Positions 17,109 to 24,896 of a stretch of 63,743 nt of DNA are shown here, piece after piece; the first letter of the stretch is position 1; every line of letters begins with the position of its first letter. Under the pieces are notes generated by a model. That model saw nothing but the letters and a program-made list of their open reading frames with translations. It was not told the DNA's origin and made no database searches. The position numbers and the translations under genes are program-made. The stretch covers positions 1-63,743 of the forward strand of contig NZ_FUZT01000019.1 in NCBI RefSeq assembly GCF_900167445.1. Reading direction: 5' to 3'. This DNA comes from Maledivibacter halophilus (GTDB taxonomy: Bacteria; Bacillota; Clostridia; Peptostreptococcales; Caminicellaceae).

Positions 17109-18422
17109 ATGAATACAAAAACAAGAGATATCATTATTATTGGTGCGGCATTATTTGCAATGTTTTTTGGTGCAGGCAACCTTATTTTCCCACCATCTAT
17201 CGGTATGATGGCTGGTGACGAATGGTTATTCAGCTTGTTTGGTTTTATTTTAACTGGTATTGGATTACCAGTGCTGGGGGTCATTGCTGTTTCAAAGGTA
17301 GGCGGTACAATCAACAATTTATCCGATCACGTAGGACCGATATTTTCAAAAATATTGGGCTCTATCATAATACTGGCAATTGGACCATTGCTTGCAATTC
17401 CACGTACTGGAGCAACAGTTTATGAGATCGGTATTAAACCATTGTTCGGTTCTGTACATCCTTTATTGGTTTCTGTCACTTATTTTTCAATTACCTTATT
17501 TTTTGTTATTAATCCATCAGGAATTATAGATAAAATTGGTAAGATTTTAACACCTATTCTCTTGATTGTAACGACTACGATTATTGTTAAAGGAATTTTA
17601 ATTCCTATCGGTATACCCACTAAAACAGTTATTTCCATGCCCTTTTCAAAGGGATTCACAAATGGATATCAAACTATGGATGCCTTAGGATCAATTGTAA
17701 TGGCTGGAATTGTACTGGTTTCACTTCTTGAAAAGGGGTATACCGATAAGAAAGAACAAATCAACATGACGATTAAAGCAGGACTTATTGCGGGAGCAGG
17801 TTTACTGTTTATCTACGGAGGGCTCCTGTATCTAGGTGCAACATCAAGTGGTGTTTTTGCAGCTAATATATCAAAATCAGAACTAATTGTAAAGATCACT
17901 AATAATGTTCTTGGAAGCATGGGTAAAATTGGCATGTGTGTTGTTGTTTCAGCTGCATGTTTAACGACATCCATCGGTTTGACAGCTGTTGTAGGAAACT
18001 ATTTTTCAGATTTATCAGGTGGACGTATTAGTTATAGACTCATTGTTACAGGAACGGTATTATTCAGTACTATTATGGCAGTAATTGGTGTTGAACAAAT
18101 TGTTAAGTTAGCTGTACCATTGCTTGTACTGGTTTATCCAGTTGCCATTATTTTAATCTTGCTTGGCTTATGCGATTCACTTATTAAGAACAAGAACATC
18201 TACAAAGGTGCTGTAACTGGTGCACTTATTATAAGTTCTTTCGATGCACTTTCTGCCATGAATGTGCAAGTAGGATTTTTGAATGATTGTATGGCAAGAC
18301 TTCCTTTTGCAGCAATGGGCTTTGGGTGGGTGATTCCAACAGTTACTATGGCAGCTTTAGCAAGCCTTATCCCAGATAAGAAAGATATGAAAGGACAAGG
18401 AAAAGTATTGGAAAACTATTAG
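17109..18422 (+). CDS. brnQ: Branched-chain amino acid transporter, BrnQ/LIVCS family
   Basis: The start is ATG 17109 with GGGAGG upstream; an in-frame ATG at 17085 lacks a site. The 437-residue protein has about 12 membrane helices and the family opening DIIIIGAALFAMFFGAGNLIFPPSIG, with a helix-breaking GAGN motif typical of LIVCS symporters. It imports leucine, isoleucine or valine with sodium or protons. A sigma-54 promoter and the upstream NtrC-type system with an amino-acid-binding-type sensor suggest induction by an extracellular amino acid. Confidence 0.92.
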   Translation: MNTKTRDIIIIGAALFAMFFGAGNLIFPPSIGMMAGDEWLFSLFGFILTGIGLPVLGVIAVSKVGGTINNLSDHVGPIFSKILGSIIILAIGPLLAIPRTGATVYEIGIKPLFGSVHPLLVSVTYFSITLFFVINPSGIIDKIGKILTPILLIVTTTIIVKGILIPIGIPTKTVISMPFSKGFTNGYQTMDALGSIVMAGIVLVSLLEKGYTDKKEQINMTIKAGLIAGAGLLFIYGGLLYLGATSSGVFAANISKSELIVKITNNVLGSMGKIGMCVVVSAACLTTSIGLTAVVGNYFSDLSGGRISYRLIVTGTVLFSTIMAVIGVEQIVKLAVPLLVLVYPVAIILILLGLCDSLIKNKNIYKGAVTGALIISSFDALSAMNVQVGFLNDCMARLPFAAMGFGWVIPTVTMAALASLIPDKKDMKGQGKVLENY

Positions 18423-18424
18423 TA

Positions 18425-18655
18425 CAGTCACAATTTGAAGCACTTATTTTATATGGGGCTGATGAAAAGTATAGAAATTATATTTTTAAGAATAATGAAG
18501 AAATAGAATCTTTTATAAAAGGGCTTAAATCATTTTATAAAGATACTAATACTAGAGAATTTTTTGATAATAATAAAGGCCTAATGAATAGTGTGAAGAC
18601 TTATATTGAATATAATATTAAAGACAGTAGATTAATAGTAGATAGTTTTTGCTGA
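18425..18655 (+). pseudogene. Relic of a DUF4932-like protein
   Basis: An open frame directly after brnQ has no start and reads LYGADEKYRNYIFKNN, then FIKGLKSFYKDTNTREFF and a stop. The FYKDTN-FF pattern resembles DUF4932 domains, putative metallopeptidases. The end coincides with a half copy of the MITE-like repeat, which appears to have truncated the gene. The assignment is from memory. Confidence 0.45.
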
Positions 18656-18681
18656 AGGTAATTATGCGATTTCCTCAATTA
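18636..18681 (-). repeat. MITE-like repeat, half copy (C5)
   Basis: Read on the minus strand, it matches the left half of copies at 20197 and 27329: terminal repeat, TTGCATAATTACC-like block, then GCAAAAACTATCTAC. The other half is missing. Confidence 0.7.
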
Positions 18682-18866
18682 GTATACTGAAATAGTATAT
18701 AATAATATTTATAATAAATGAATCAAAGAAAACTAGGGGAGGATTACAGCTCATAGAAAAACAGGCGATGTCCAAATACGAGATATTAACGTTCTTAATT
18801 TAAATTTAACTTCTGAGTATGGGAAAATTATTTAGGAAATAGCCTGATATGGTAGCTATGGATAAT
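18682..18866 (+). other. Intergenic stretch with possible coding relic
   Basis: A short frame from about 18749 (AHRKTGDVQIRDINVLNLN...) to a stop at 18835 looks like the end of a beta-rich protein, but it is too short to assign. Nothing else is seen. Confidence 0.25.
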
Positions 18867-18895
18867 TTATGGTAATATAAGTATGATATTATAAT
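18867..18895 (+). promoter_or_regulatory. Promoter of the CD3324-family gene
   Basis: TATAAT at 18890-18895, with a weak -35 TTATGG at 18867-18872 and a 17-base spacer. Confidence 0.5.
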
Positions 18896-18929
18896 TTATA
18901 AGATCATGTAAAAGGAGGCTTGAAAGCTT

Positions 18930-18959
18930 ATGCTTAATCCAATCGTTATTGTTGCATAG
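18930..18959 (+). CDS. Leader peptide MLNPIVIVA
   Basis: A nine-codon ORF with a perfect AAAGGAGG site (18911-18918) starts about 30 nt after the predicted transcript start. Its stop codon lies in the first arm of two competing hairpins. The layout is that of erm/cat translational attenuators. Function inferred. Confidence 0.6.
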   Translation: MLNPIVIVA

Positions 18960-19020
18960 CAAAGGCTATTGCAACGATCAGTTAAAATACAAAAATAAGA
19001 TTTGAATATAGCCTTTGCTA
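18942..19020 (+). promoter_or_regulatory. Mutually exclusive hairpins (attenuator) before the CD3324-family gene
   Basis: Hairpin A: ATCGTT...GCATAGC-AAAG-GCTATTGC...AACGAT (18942-18978). Hairpin B: TAGCAAAGGCTAT (18957-18969) pairs perfectly over 13 bp with ATAGCCTTTGCTA (19008-19020). They share the segment at 18957-18969, so only one can form. CCTAA (19023-19027) can also pair with TTAGG at the edge of the next ribosome site. A ribosome stalled on the leader would block hairpin A. Confidence 0.7.
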
Positions 19021-19054
19021 TTCCTAATCGAAATAATACTTTTAGGAGGGCAAA

Positions 19055-19330
19055 ATGAGCTATAAGAAAGCAATTTATATACTCCCTAATGATTTGCTTG
19101 AAAAGGTGCAGGAATATGTAGATGGGGAGTTTATCTATATTCCAAGAAAATCAGGGAACAAAAGGGAATGGGGATCTAGGACCTCTACCCGCCAAGAATT
19201 ATACAAACGAAATAAACAGATTTATGAAGACTATTTGGCGGGTTATAGTTCACAAGGTTTATCTAGAAAATACTTTTTATCCTTGAAAAGTATACAAAGG
19301 ATAATAAGGGAACAAAAAAATAGTGATTAA
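19055..19330 (+). CDS. CD3324-family (Mor-like) small DNA-binding protein
   Basis: The 91-residue protein opens MSYKKAIYILPNDLLEKVQEYVDGEFIYIPRK and ends with a helix-turn-helix (YSSQGLSRKYFLSLKSIQRII), the signature of the CD3324 family related to Mor transcription activators. It is common in Clostridia and usually of unknown target. The ATG has AGGAGGG upstream. A terminator follows, so it is monocistronic, and its leader suggests expression set by ribosome stalling. Confidence 0.85.
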   Translation: MSYKKAIYILPNDLLEKVQEYVDGEFIYIPRKSGNKREWGSRTSTRQELYKRNKQIYEDYLAGYSSQGLSRKYFLSLKSIQRIIREQKNSD

Positions 19331-19338
19331 CTTTTCCA

Positions 19339-19382
19339 ATGAGCCAATTCAGTTTCTTTACTGTATTGGCTCATTTTCTTTT
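19339..19382 (+). terminator. Terminator of the CD3324-family gene
   Basis: AATGAGCCAAT and ATTGGCTCATT pair, with inner CAG/CTG, followed by TTCTTTT. Confidence 0.8.
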
Positions 19383-19466
19383 ACTAATTATCTTTAAGGT
19401 TTAGCTTTGTATATTCAGATGGTACAATTTTTAAGTAGAAAAAATACTGAATTAGGAGTGAGTATA

Positions 19467-19517
19467 ATGAAAAGGATTAGTAAGAATCCACCTGTTATTT
19501 TTCCTATTAGATTCTAA
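19467..19517 (+). CDS. Leader peptide MKRISKNPPVIFPIRF
   Basis: A 16-codon ORF has an AGGAG site (19454-19458). A -10 element TACAAT lies at 19423-19428. Its stop codon is inside a perfect 8-bp hairpin that abuts the ribosome site of the DUF1062 gene. The Pro-Pro and Phe-Pro codons could slow ribosomes. Regulatory role inferred. Confidence 0.55.
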   Translation: MKRISKNPPVIFPIRF

Positions 19518-19521
19518 TAGG
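19503..19521 (+). promoter_or_regulatory. Hairpin at the leader stop codon, DUF1062 gene
   Basis: CCTATTAG-ATT-CTAATAGG is a perfect 8-bp stem. GAAGGAG follows directly, so folding could limit access to the ribosome site. Confidence 0.6.
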
Positions 19522-19535
19522 AAGGAGTAATTTTC

Positions 19536-20105
19536 ATGCAAAAGATAACCTGGGATATACAGTATTTATCCCCACCACCTGCAATTAAGTATTGTAAGAA
19601 ATGTGGTAAAAAGACAGAATACCTTTGCTCCGGGTTGTTCCGGATAAATGCACAACGCAAGTATTTAGATATATGGTTAATCTATAAATGTTTAGATTGT
19701 GATTCTACTTGGAATATGACTATTTATTCCCGTATCAACCCTAAAAATGTCGCCCCTAAAATATTAGATGGGTTTTATAGCAACAATGGAGAGCTCGCCA
19801 AAAGATATGCTATGGATATAGAGTTAATACGCAGGAATGGGGCAGAAATTGGACTTCCAAAGTATAAAATACTAGGGGCCAATATCAACTTTGGTACGCC
19901 TATAGAATTGCATATAAAAAGCTCTTATCCATCTCGACTTAAAGTATCTTCTTTGCTGCGGGAAAAAATGAATTTATCTCAAAATACTTTTAAGCAGATG
20001 ATAAATAGTGGATCAATTCGAAGCGTTAGCGGACTTAATTTAAAAAAATGCAGATTGCAAGCAGATGCTATATTGATTATTGATAAGTGGCCAATTGAAG
20101 GTTAA
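19536..20105 (+). CDS. DUF1062 domain protein
   Basis: The 189-residue protein has an N-terminal zinc-ribbon pattern (KYCKKCGKKTEYLCSGLFRINAQRK, then CLDCDSTWNMTIYSR, about residues 18-70) and a C-terminal half with possible helix-turn-helix elements (LSQNTFKQMINSGSI). This matches DUF1062, a family of unknown function often annotated near small regulators. It follows the CD3324-family gene but has its own promoter and leader ORF, so the two appear to be separately induced neighbours. Confidence 0.85.
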   Translation: MQKITWDIQYLSPPPAIKYCKKCGKKTEYLCSGLFRINAQRKYLDIWLIYKCLDCDSTWNMTIYSRINPKNVAPKILDGFYSNNGELAKRYAMDIELIRRNGAEIGLPKYKILGANINFGTPIELHIKSSYPSRLKVSSLLREKMNLSQNTFKQMINSGSIRSVSGLNLKKCRLQADAILIIDKWPIEG

Positions 20106-20196
20106 GGCGCCTTTACATAAGTATTGTAAAAATTTATGTTTAATATAAAGATAAATAACTCTAAAGTATTATAAATTCTAATGTTGGTTATCTTTA

Positions 20197-20324
20197 TAAT
20201 TGAGCAAATTGCATAATTACCTTCTGCAAAAACTATCTACTACATATAGTTTTCAAATCTCCAAAGCTATACCATATATATTATGCAATTTTGCCAAATT
20301 AGAGTCATGCAACTTCCTTAATTA
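20197..20324 (+). repeat. MITE-like 128-bp repeat, copy C1
   Basis: The left end TAATTGAGCAAATTGCATAA is near-inverse of the right end (TCATGCAACTTCCTTAATTA). The interior has TACCTTCTGCAAAAACTATC and ATTATGCAATTTTGCC. Close copies lie at 27329 and 38043, a variant at 57887 and a half copy at 18636. Confidence 0.8.
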
Positions 20325-20343
20325 GTAATATTTATGGAGAATA

Positions 20344-20380
20344 GATAAAATAGGACTTGCTTTTTGTAAAGTAAGTCCTA
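20344..20380 (-). terminator. Terminator of the secreted orphan gene
   Basis: On the minus strand TAGGACTTACTTT pairs with AAAGCAAGTCCTA (one mismatch), followed by TTTTATC. Confidence 0.7.
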
Positions 20381-20385
20381 TAAAT

Positions 20386-22446
20386 TTATTTTTTATATTT
20401 TTCTTTTATTTCAGTAAAACTCATATTAGAATCCAGATAATTTCTTTTTAAAACAATCCTAATTTCTTTTTCAGTATCCCTTTTATTTAGGTTTTTATTA
20501 AATATGTCATGTATTTCAGAGGATATTTTTTCATTCATCCCCTTCTCAATTATCTTTACAATACCAGATTTTCTATCACTATATCCATATTTCAAAGGAA
20601 AGCAGTAGGCATTTTTAATATCATTTTGAATTACATAGGTGTCTAAACCTGAAAGCATAAGAGTTTTATCTATTATGTATTCTAAATCTTGATTATTTAT
20701 TGAATCCATTTCATCAATAATTTTTATGATACTTTCCTTAATTGTATTTTCTATATTAGATTTAGATGAAATTAATTTTTTAAATAATTCATTATACAGT
20801 TCTTGTTTTAAAGGAATATCTTTATCGTTATGGCCTATATATAAATCCATAATTTTATCTTCATCAACAAGGGAATATAGTCTTTTATCATTTAAAATAT
20901 TTGCTATTTTTATTTCTTTATCTTTATTTCCTCGGTTATTTAATTCATCCATTTCATAAGTAAAATAAATAATATATTCTTTTCTAGACTCAATTATACT
21001 GTCAAGGATTAGCTCCAATATAGCAGCATCTATATTTTTTGGCTTAGAATCTATTATTTTATTAATCTCTGCTGTATTCAAATATTCCTTATATTCATCT
21101 TCATCATCTAAAACCACTGTTACACCTTCAATTATAACTGGTAAATTATACTTACTTTCTTTAATAACCTTTAAAATATTATCATTTAACTCACTTTTCT
21201 TTAATATTTTCCTCAAATGTTCTACAGTAGACTCAAAGGCAGTTTCATATCCTAAATCCTCATAATTATAATAAGCATAGGCTATATCTTCAGGGATTAT
21301 ATATTGTTTAATATCACTTATTCTATAATCATAAACGAGATCTAAAAATTCTTCATATATTTCATCAGAATGCTCTGTGCTTATTTCTTTATAGCTCATT
21401 TTAGCTTCAGATTCGGCTTCGAGTATAGAAACTATCTCATCTAATATAGTGTCTATTTCTTCTTTAGAGTATGAAAACTTTATTTGACTAAAGACTTCTG
21501 ACTGTATTGCCTCTTGTTTTGTCTTATATCCCATATCAGTATATTGAGCAACATTAGCTACAGCATCATCTAAATTCCAGCCATGGGCTATATCATTATC
21601 CTTTAAAATTCCACTGATTCTTTCTGCACAATCATAATATTTATTATAATTTATAGATTCAATAATTTCCTCAGCAATATTTTCTATTTTTTCTTGAAAT
21701 TTCTTTTCATTTTTTTTTATAATTATTTCATCAAATAGTAATTTTACTCTTTTATCATTATCCTTTGTTTTTTCTACCAATTTTACTAGTTCACTAGAAT
21801 CTATAGAATCACCTAACTGGTGAGCCATAAGATATTCCTCAAGTATTGTTTTTATATGGCTATATTTTTTTTCATTCTCTATTCTTTCTACCACATTACT
21901 AAGAGACAAGGCTAACTGTTTTTTAGTATTATAATTTTCTATTATATCTGATATATCCCCATAAATATCTATAGAAGAAAATTTATCATCTAATTTCATT
22001 AGTTCATATTTACTAATTTCCTTATCAAGCTTATAAAATTTTAATAAAGCATCTATTTTATCTATTCTATTTATTGGGTCTTTATATTGAAAATATGAAT
22101 CTTCTATTTTTACTTCTATAGTATTTATTAATCCTCTAGTAATCATATTTACCCATTTTTTTTCTTTATTATAACTATCAATATTTATGAAAGACTTTGG
22201 GGATTCCATTTCCCTTGTATCTAATTTATAATTATCAAATAGATTTTGAAGTTTTTCTTCTTTCTTAGAATCATCTATAGAAGAATTTAATATATTTATT
22301 GCACTATCACATATACTTGTATATAATTCAATAAATTGTCCTTTTTCAAAAACCTCATCACATATTTCATCATCATTAGCAAAAGCGTTATAAGGTGCTA
22401 AATTAATTAAAATAATGATTGTAAGTATGTAGCATATTTTTTTCAT
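20386..22446 (-). CDS. Large secreted protein of unknown function
   Basis: The start at 22446 is chosen because GGAGGAGATA lies just upstream; an in-frame ATG at 22482 has no site. The 686-residue product has a signal peptide (MKKICYILTIIILINLAPYNAFA, cleavage near residue 23) and then an almost wholly helical, Lys/Glu/Ile-rich body with few aromatic or Cys residues. The segments DAVANVAQYTDMGYKTKQEAIQ and EDIAYAYYNYEDLGYETAFES look like an internal duplication. No catalytic motif or cell-wall anchor was recognised. It is monocistronic. Confidence 0.65.
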   Translation of the reverse strand: MKKICYILTIIILINLAPYNAFANDDEICDEVFEKGQFIELYTSICDSAINILNSSIDDSKKEEKLQNLFDNYKLDTREMESPKSFINIDSYNKEKKWVNMITRGLINTIEVKIEDSYFQYKDPINRIDKIDALLKFYKLDKEISKYELMKLDDKFSSIDIYGDISDIIENYNTKKQLALSLSNVVERIENEKKYSHIKTILEEYLMAHQLGDSIDSSELVKLVEKTKDNDKRVKLLFDEIIIKKNEKKFQEKIENIAEEIIESINYNKYYDCAERISGILKDNDIAHGWNLDDAVANVAQYTDMGYKTKQEAIQSEVFSQIKFSYSKEEIDTILDEIVSILEAESEAKMSYKEISTEHSDEIYEEFLDLVYDYRISDIKQYIIPEDIAYAYYNYEDLGYETAFESTVEHLRKILKKSELNDNILKVIKESKYNLPVIIEGVTVVLDDEDEYKEYLNTAEINKIIDSKPKNIDAAILELILDSIIESRKEYIIYFTYEMDELNNRGNKDKEIKIANILNDKRLYSLVDEDKIMDLYIGHNDKDIPLKQELYNELFKKLISSKSNIENTIKESIIKIIDEMDSINNQDLEYIIDKTLMLSGLDTYVIQNDIKNAYCFPLKYGYSDRKSGIVKIIEKGMNEKISSEIHDIFNKNLNKRDTEKEIRIVLKRNYLDSNMSFTEIKEKYKK

Positions 22447-22649
22447 TATATCTCCTCCAAATATTAAGTTGTTAATCTTCACATTGGTAATTATATCATA
22501 TTAGAATTATAATATTTTCTATAGAATATAATTTAGAAGCATATTTTTAGCAAAGCCTACTGCACAGCTAAAGTAGGGATATATTGAAGAATATTAGAAA
22601 TTATGAGATAATTATATAGAAATATAAAATTAAAAAGGAGTTTTGTTTT

Positions 22650-22709
22650 ATGTTAATTAATAATAATTTGGGTGCATTAGAGATTGTAGTTAAACGACTT
22701 AATAAATAA
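22650..22709 (+). CDS. Short leader ORF MLINNNLGALEIVVKRLNK
   Basis: A 19-codon ORF with an AAAGGAG site lies 124 nt before the RsgA start. A 9-bp perfect hairpin (TAGTTAAAC/GTTTAACTA, 22687-22722) spans its last codons and stop. It may be a regulatory leader or a gene relic. Confidence 0.45.
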   Translation: MLINNNLGALEIVVKRLNK

Positions 22710-22722
22710 GTGGGTTTAACTA
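22687..22722 (+). promoter_or_regulatory. Hairpin overlapping the leader ORF end
   Basis: TAGTTAAAC (22687-22695) and GTTTAACTA (22714-22722) pair, with the leader stop codon in the loop. Confidence 0.5.
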
Positions 22723-22833
22723 ATTTGAACTCCTAAATTGTAGGATATAATTAAATAAATGCTTTCTTATTCATTAAGTTGTTATTTTGATTGTAAGATT
22801 ATAAATGACTTAAGAATATTGGAGGATAATAAA

Positions 22834-23910
22834 TTGGATAAAATGATAAATTTAATAGATTTTGGATTAAAAGAAGAAACTAAAAGGAAATTTGAAGAAA
22901 ACTATAAAGGCTATTTTTTAGGTAGAGTATCTGTAGAGCATAAAAATATGTATAGAGTTATAACTGAAAAGGGAGAAATATTAAGTAAAATATCGGGAAA
23001 ATTAAACTATAAAGCTATTCTTAAATCCGACTATCCAGCTGTAGGCGATTGGGTTATACTAAACAAGGATAATGAGAAGGATGGTATAGGTATTATTCAA
23101 GGAATATTACCAAGAAAAAGTGTGTTCTCAAGAAATATTCCTGGAAAAAAGAATGAAGAACAGATAATAGCATCAAACATCGATAAAGTATTTATATGTA
23201 TGGCACTAAATAATGATTTTAATATTAGAAGATTAGAGAGATATATAAGTTTAGCTTGGGATAGTGGAGCACAACCAATAGTTATTTTGACTAAGGCTGA
23301 TTTATGTAAAAATATCAGTGAAAAAATAAGTAAAGCAGAGGAAGTTGCTTTTGGTATAAATATTTTAGTAGTAAGCTCAATAAATTTAGAAGGTATAGAT
23401 AGGATAAAGGCTCAAATAAAGCCTAAAGATACGGTAGCTTTTATAGGTTCATCTGGTGTAGGAAAATCTACAATAATAAATATTTTACTTGGGGAAGAGA
23501 GACAAAAAGTAAATGATATAAGAAAAGATGATAAGGGCAGACATACTACGACCTATAGAGAACTTATCAAATTACCTTGTGGTGGAATTGTTATTGACAC
23601 TCCTGGTATGAGAGAACTTCAAATATATAACGGGGACTTGGAGACTTCCTTTTCAGATATTAATGAAATCTCAAAAAATTGTTATTTTAGAGATTGTAAA
23701 CATGAAAGTGAACCAAAATGTGCAGTAAAAAAAGCAATTGAAGAGGGAAAAATTACTGAAGAAAGATTAAAAAGCTATAAAAAGTTACAAAAAGAGTTAG
23801 AGTACATGGAGGATAAAAAATTACTCAATTCAAAACAATTAGAGAAGAAAAAAATAGTAAATATGCTAGGAAGTTTAGATGGAATAAAGAAGATAAAAAA
23901 TAGAAAATAG
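22834..23910 (+). CDS. rsgA: RsgA-family ribosome-dependent GTPase
   Basis: The start is TTG 22834 after GGAGG, 8 bases away; earlier in-frame codons lack a site. The 358-residue protein has an OB-fold (about 20-90), a circularly permuted GTPase domain (G4 TKAD near 152, G1 GSSGVGKST near 206, G3 DTPG near 254) and a C-terminal zinc knuckle (CYFRDCKHESEPKC). RsgA assists late maturation of the 30S subunit. The housekeeping copy normally sits with prkC and rpe, so this solitary gene with a leader ORF may be a paralogue, as in several Clostridia. Confidence 0.9.
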   Translation: MDKMINLIDFGLKEETKRKFEENYKGYFLGRVSVEHKNMYRVITEKGEILSKISGKLNYKAILKSDYPAVGDWVILNKDNEKDGIGIIQGILPRKSVFSRNIPGKKNEEQIIASNIDKVFICMALNNDFNIRRLERYISLAWDSGAQPIVILTKADLCKNISEKISKAEEVAFGINILVVSSINLEGIDRIKAQIKPKDTVAFIGSSGVGKSTIINILLGEERQKVNDIRKDDKGRHTTTYRELIKLPCGGIVIDTPGMRELQIYNGDLETSFSDINEISKNCYFRDCKHESEPKCAVKKAIEEGKITEERLKSYKKLQKELEYMEDKKLLNSKQLEKKKIVNMLGSLDGIKKIKNRK

Positions 23911-24029
23911 AATATAGAATATCTAAAACATATAGAGACTTAAAATTAGAACAAACAATTACTAAAATCCTAAAATATGATAAAATTTAATGAGTGACAA
24001 TCTTTATTCTCTAATAAGGAGGTATTTTA

Positions 24030-24047
24030 ATGGGGATTTTTAATTAG
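24030..24047 (+). CDS. Leader peptide MGIFN
   Basis: A five-codon ORF has a full AAGGAGG site (24016-24022). Its first four residues equal those of the ErmC leader (MGIFSIFVI...), which is too short a match to prove relation. It precedes the alpha/beta hydrolase start by 40 nt. Confidence 0.4.
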   Translation: MGIFN

Positions 24048-24086
24048 GCATTGTTTAAAATCATTACAATCTAAGGAGTGATGACA

Positions 24087-24833
24087 GTGCCATATTTTAA
24101 TTATAATGGGAGAAAAGTTTATTTTATTAATAAGGGGCAGGGGGATCCGCTAATATTATTACCTGGTAATACTTCCTCTTCATCGGCCCATAGATATGAT
24201 ATTGAGTTTTTTTCGAAATATTATAGAGTTATTTGTCCAGACTATTTAGGCTATGGGAAAACAGAAAGATTAAAAAGAGTACAATTAGATTTTTGGTGGT
24301 CAAATGCAGAGATGTGTAAAGAACTTTTAAAATCTTTAGATATAAAAGACTGTATTTTAGTTGGAACAAGTGGAGGAGGTATAATTGCCATTAATATAGC
24401 AATTATATCACCAGAATTAGTTAAATGTGTTGTTGCTGATAGTATTACAGGAGAATATCCAAATAAAAATGATTTTGATAAACAAGTAGAGGCCCGTAAA
24501 ATGGCAACCGATGAAATGAAATTGTTTTGGCAGATATGCCATGGTGAAGATTGGCAAGAGGTTGTTGAATTAGATTCTCAGCTCCTAAAACATGTATCTA
24601 AAGAAAATGAAAGTTTTTATAAAAAGAGACTAAATGAAATAACATGTCCAGTTTTGCTTACAGGCAGTTTATCCGATGATGCCATTACAAATATAGAAAT
24701 AAATATTTGTAATGTTTCGCGCCAAATAACTAATTCAAAAATAATGCTTTTCCCTACAGGTTTTCATCCATTAATGTGGAGTAGGCCAGAAGATTTTAGA
24801 GAAAGTGTTATGGATTTTTTTAAAAAAATATAG
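24087..24833 (+). CDS. Alpha/beta hydrolase
   Basis: The start is probably GTG 24087 (MPYFNYNGRKVYF), 8 bases after AAGGAG; ATG 24081 is the alternative. The roughly 248-residue protein has the alpha/beta-hydrolase oxyanion region PLILLPGNTSSS, the nucleophile elbow GTSGG (Ser near residue 95), acidic candidates in the SLSDD loop and a catalytic His in GFHPLMW near the C-terminus. The substrate is unknown. A short leader ORF upstream suggests attenuation, and a terminator follows directly. Confidence 0.85.
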   Translation: MPYFNYNGRKVYFINKGQGDPLILLPGNTSSSSAHRYDIEFFSKYYRVICPDYLGYGKTERLKRVQLDFWWSNAEMCKELLKSLDIKDCILVGTSGGGIIAINIAIISPELVKCVVADSITGEYPNKNDFDKQVEARKMATDEMKLFWQICHGEDWQEVVELDSQLLKHVSKENESFYKKRLNEITCPVLLTGSLSDDAITNIEINICNVSRQITNSKIMLFPTGFHPLMWSRPEDFRESVMDFFKKI

Positions 24834-24840
24834 AATTATA

Positions 24841-24872
24841 AAAGCCGAGAGTAGTATTACTCCCGGCTTTTA
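24841..24872 (+). terminator. Terminator of the hydrolase gene
   Basis: AAAGCCG-GAGT...ACTC-CGGCTTTT stem with a short loop, ending TTTTATT. It could also serve the convergent M56-LCP gene. Confidence 0.8.
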
Positions 24873-24896
24873 TTGGCTCCATATCAGCCATCTTAA

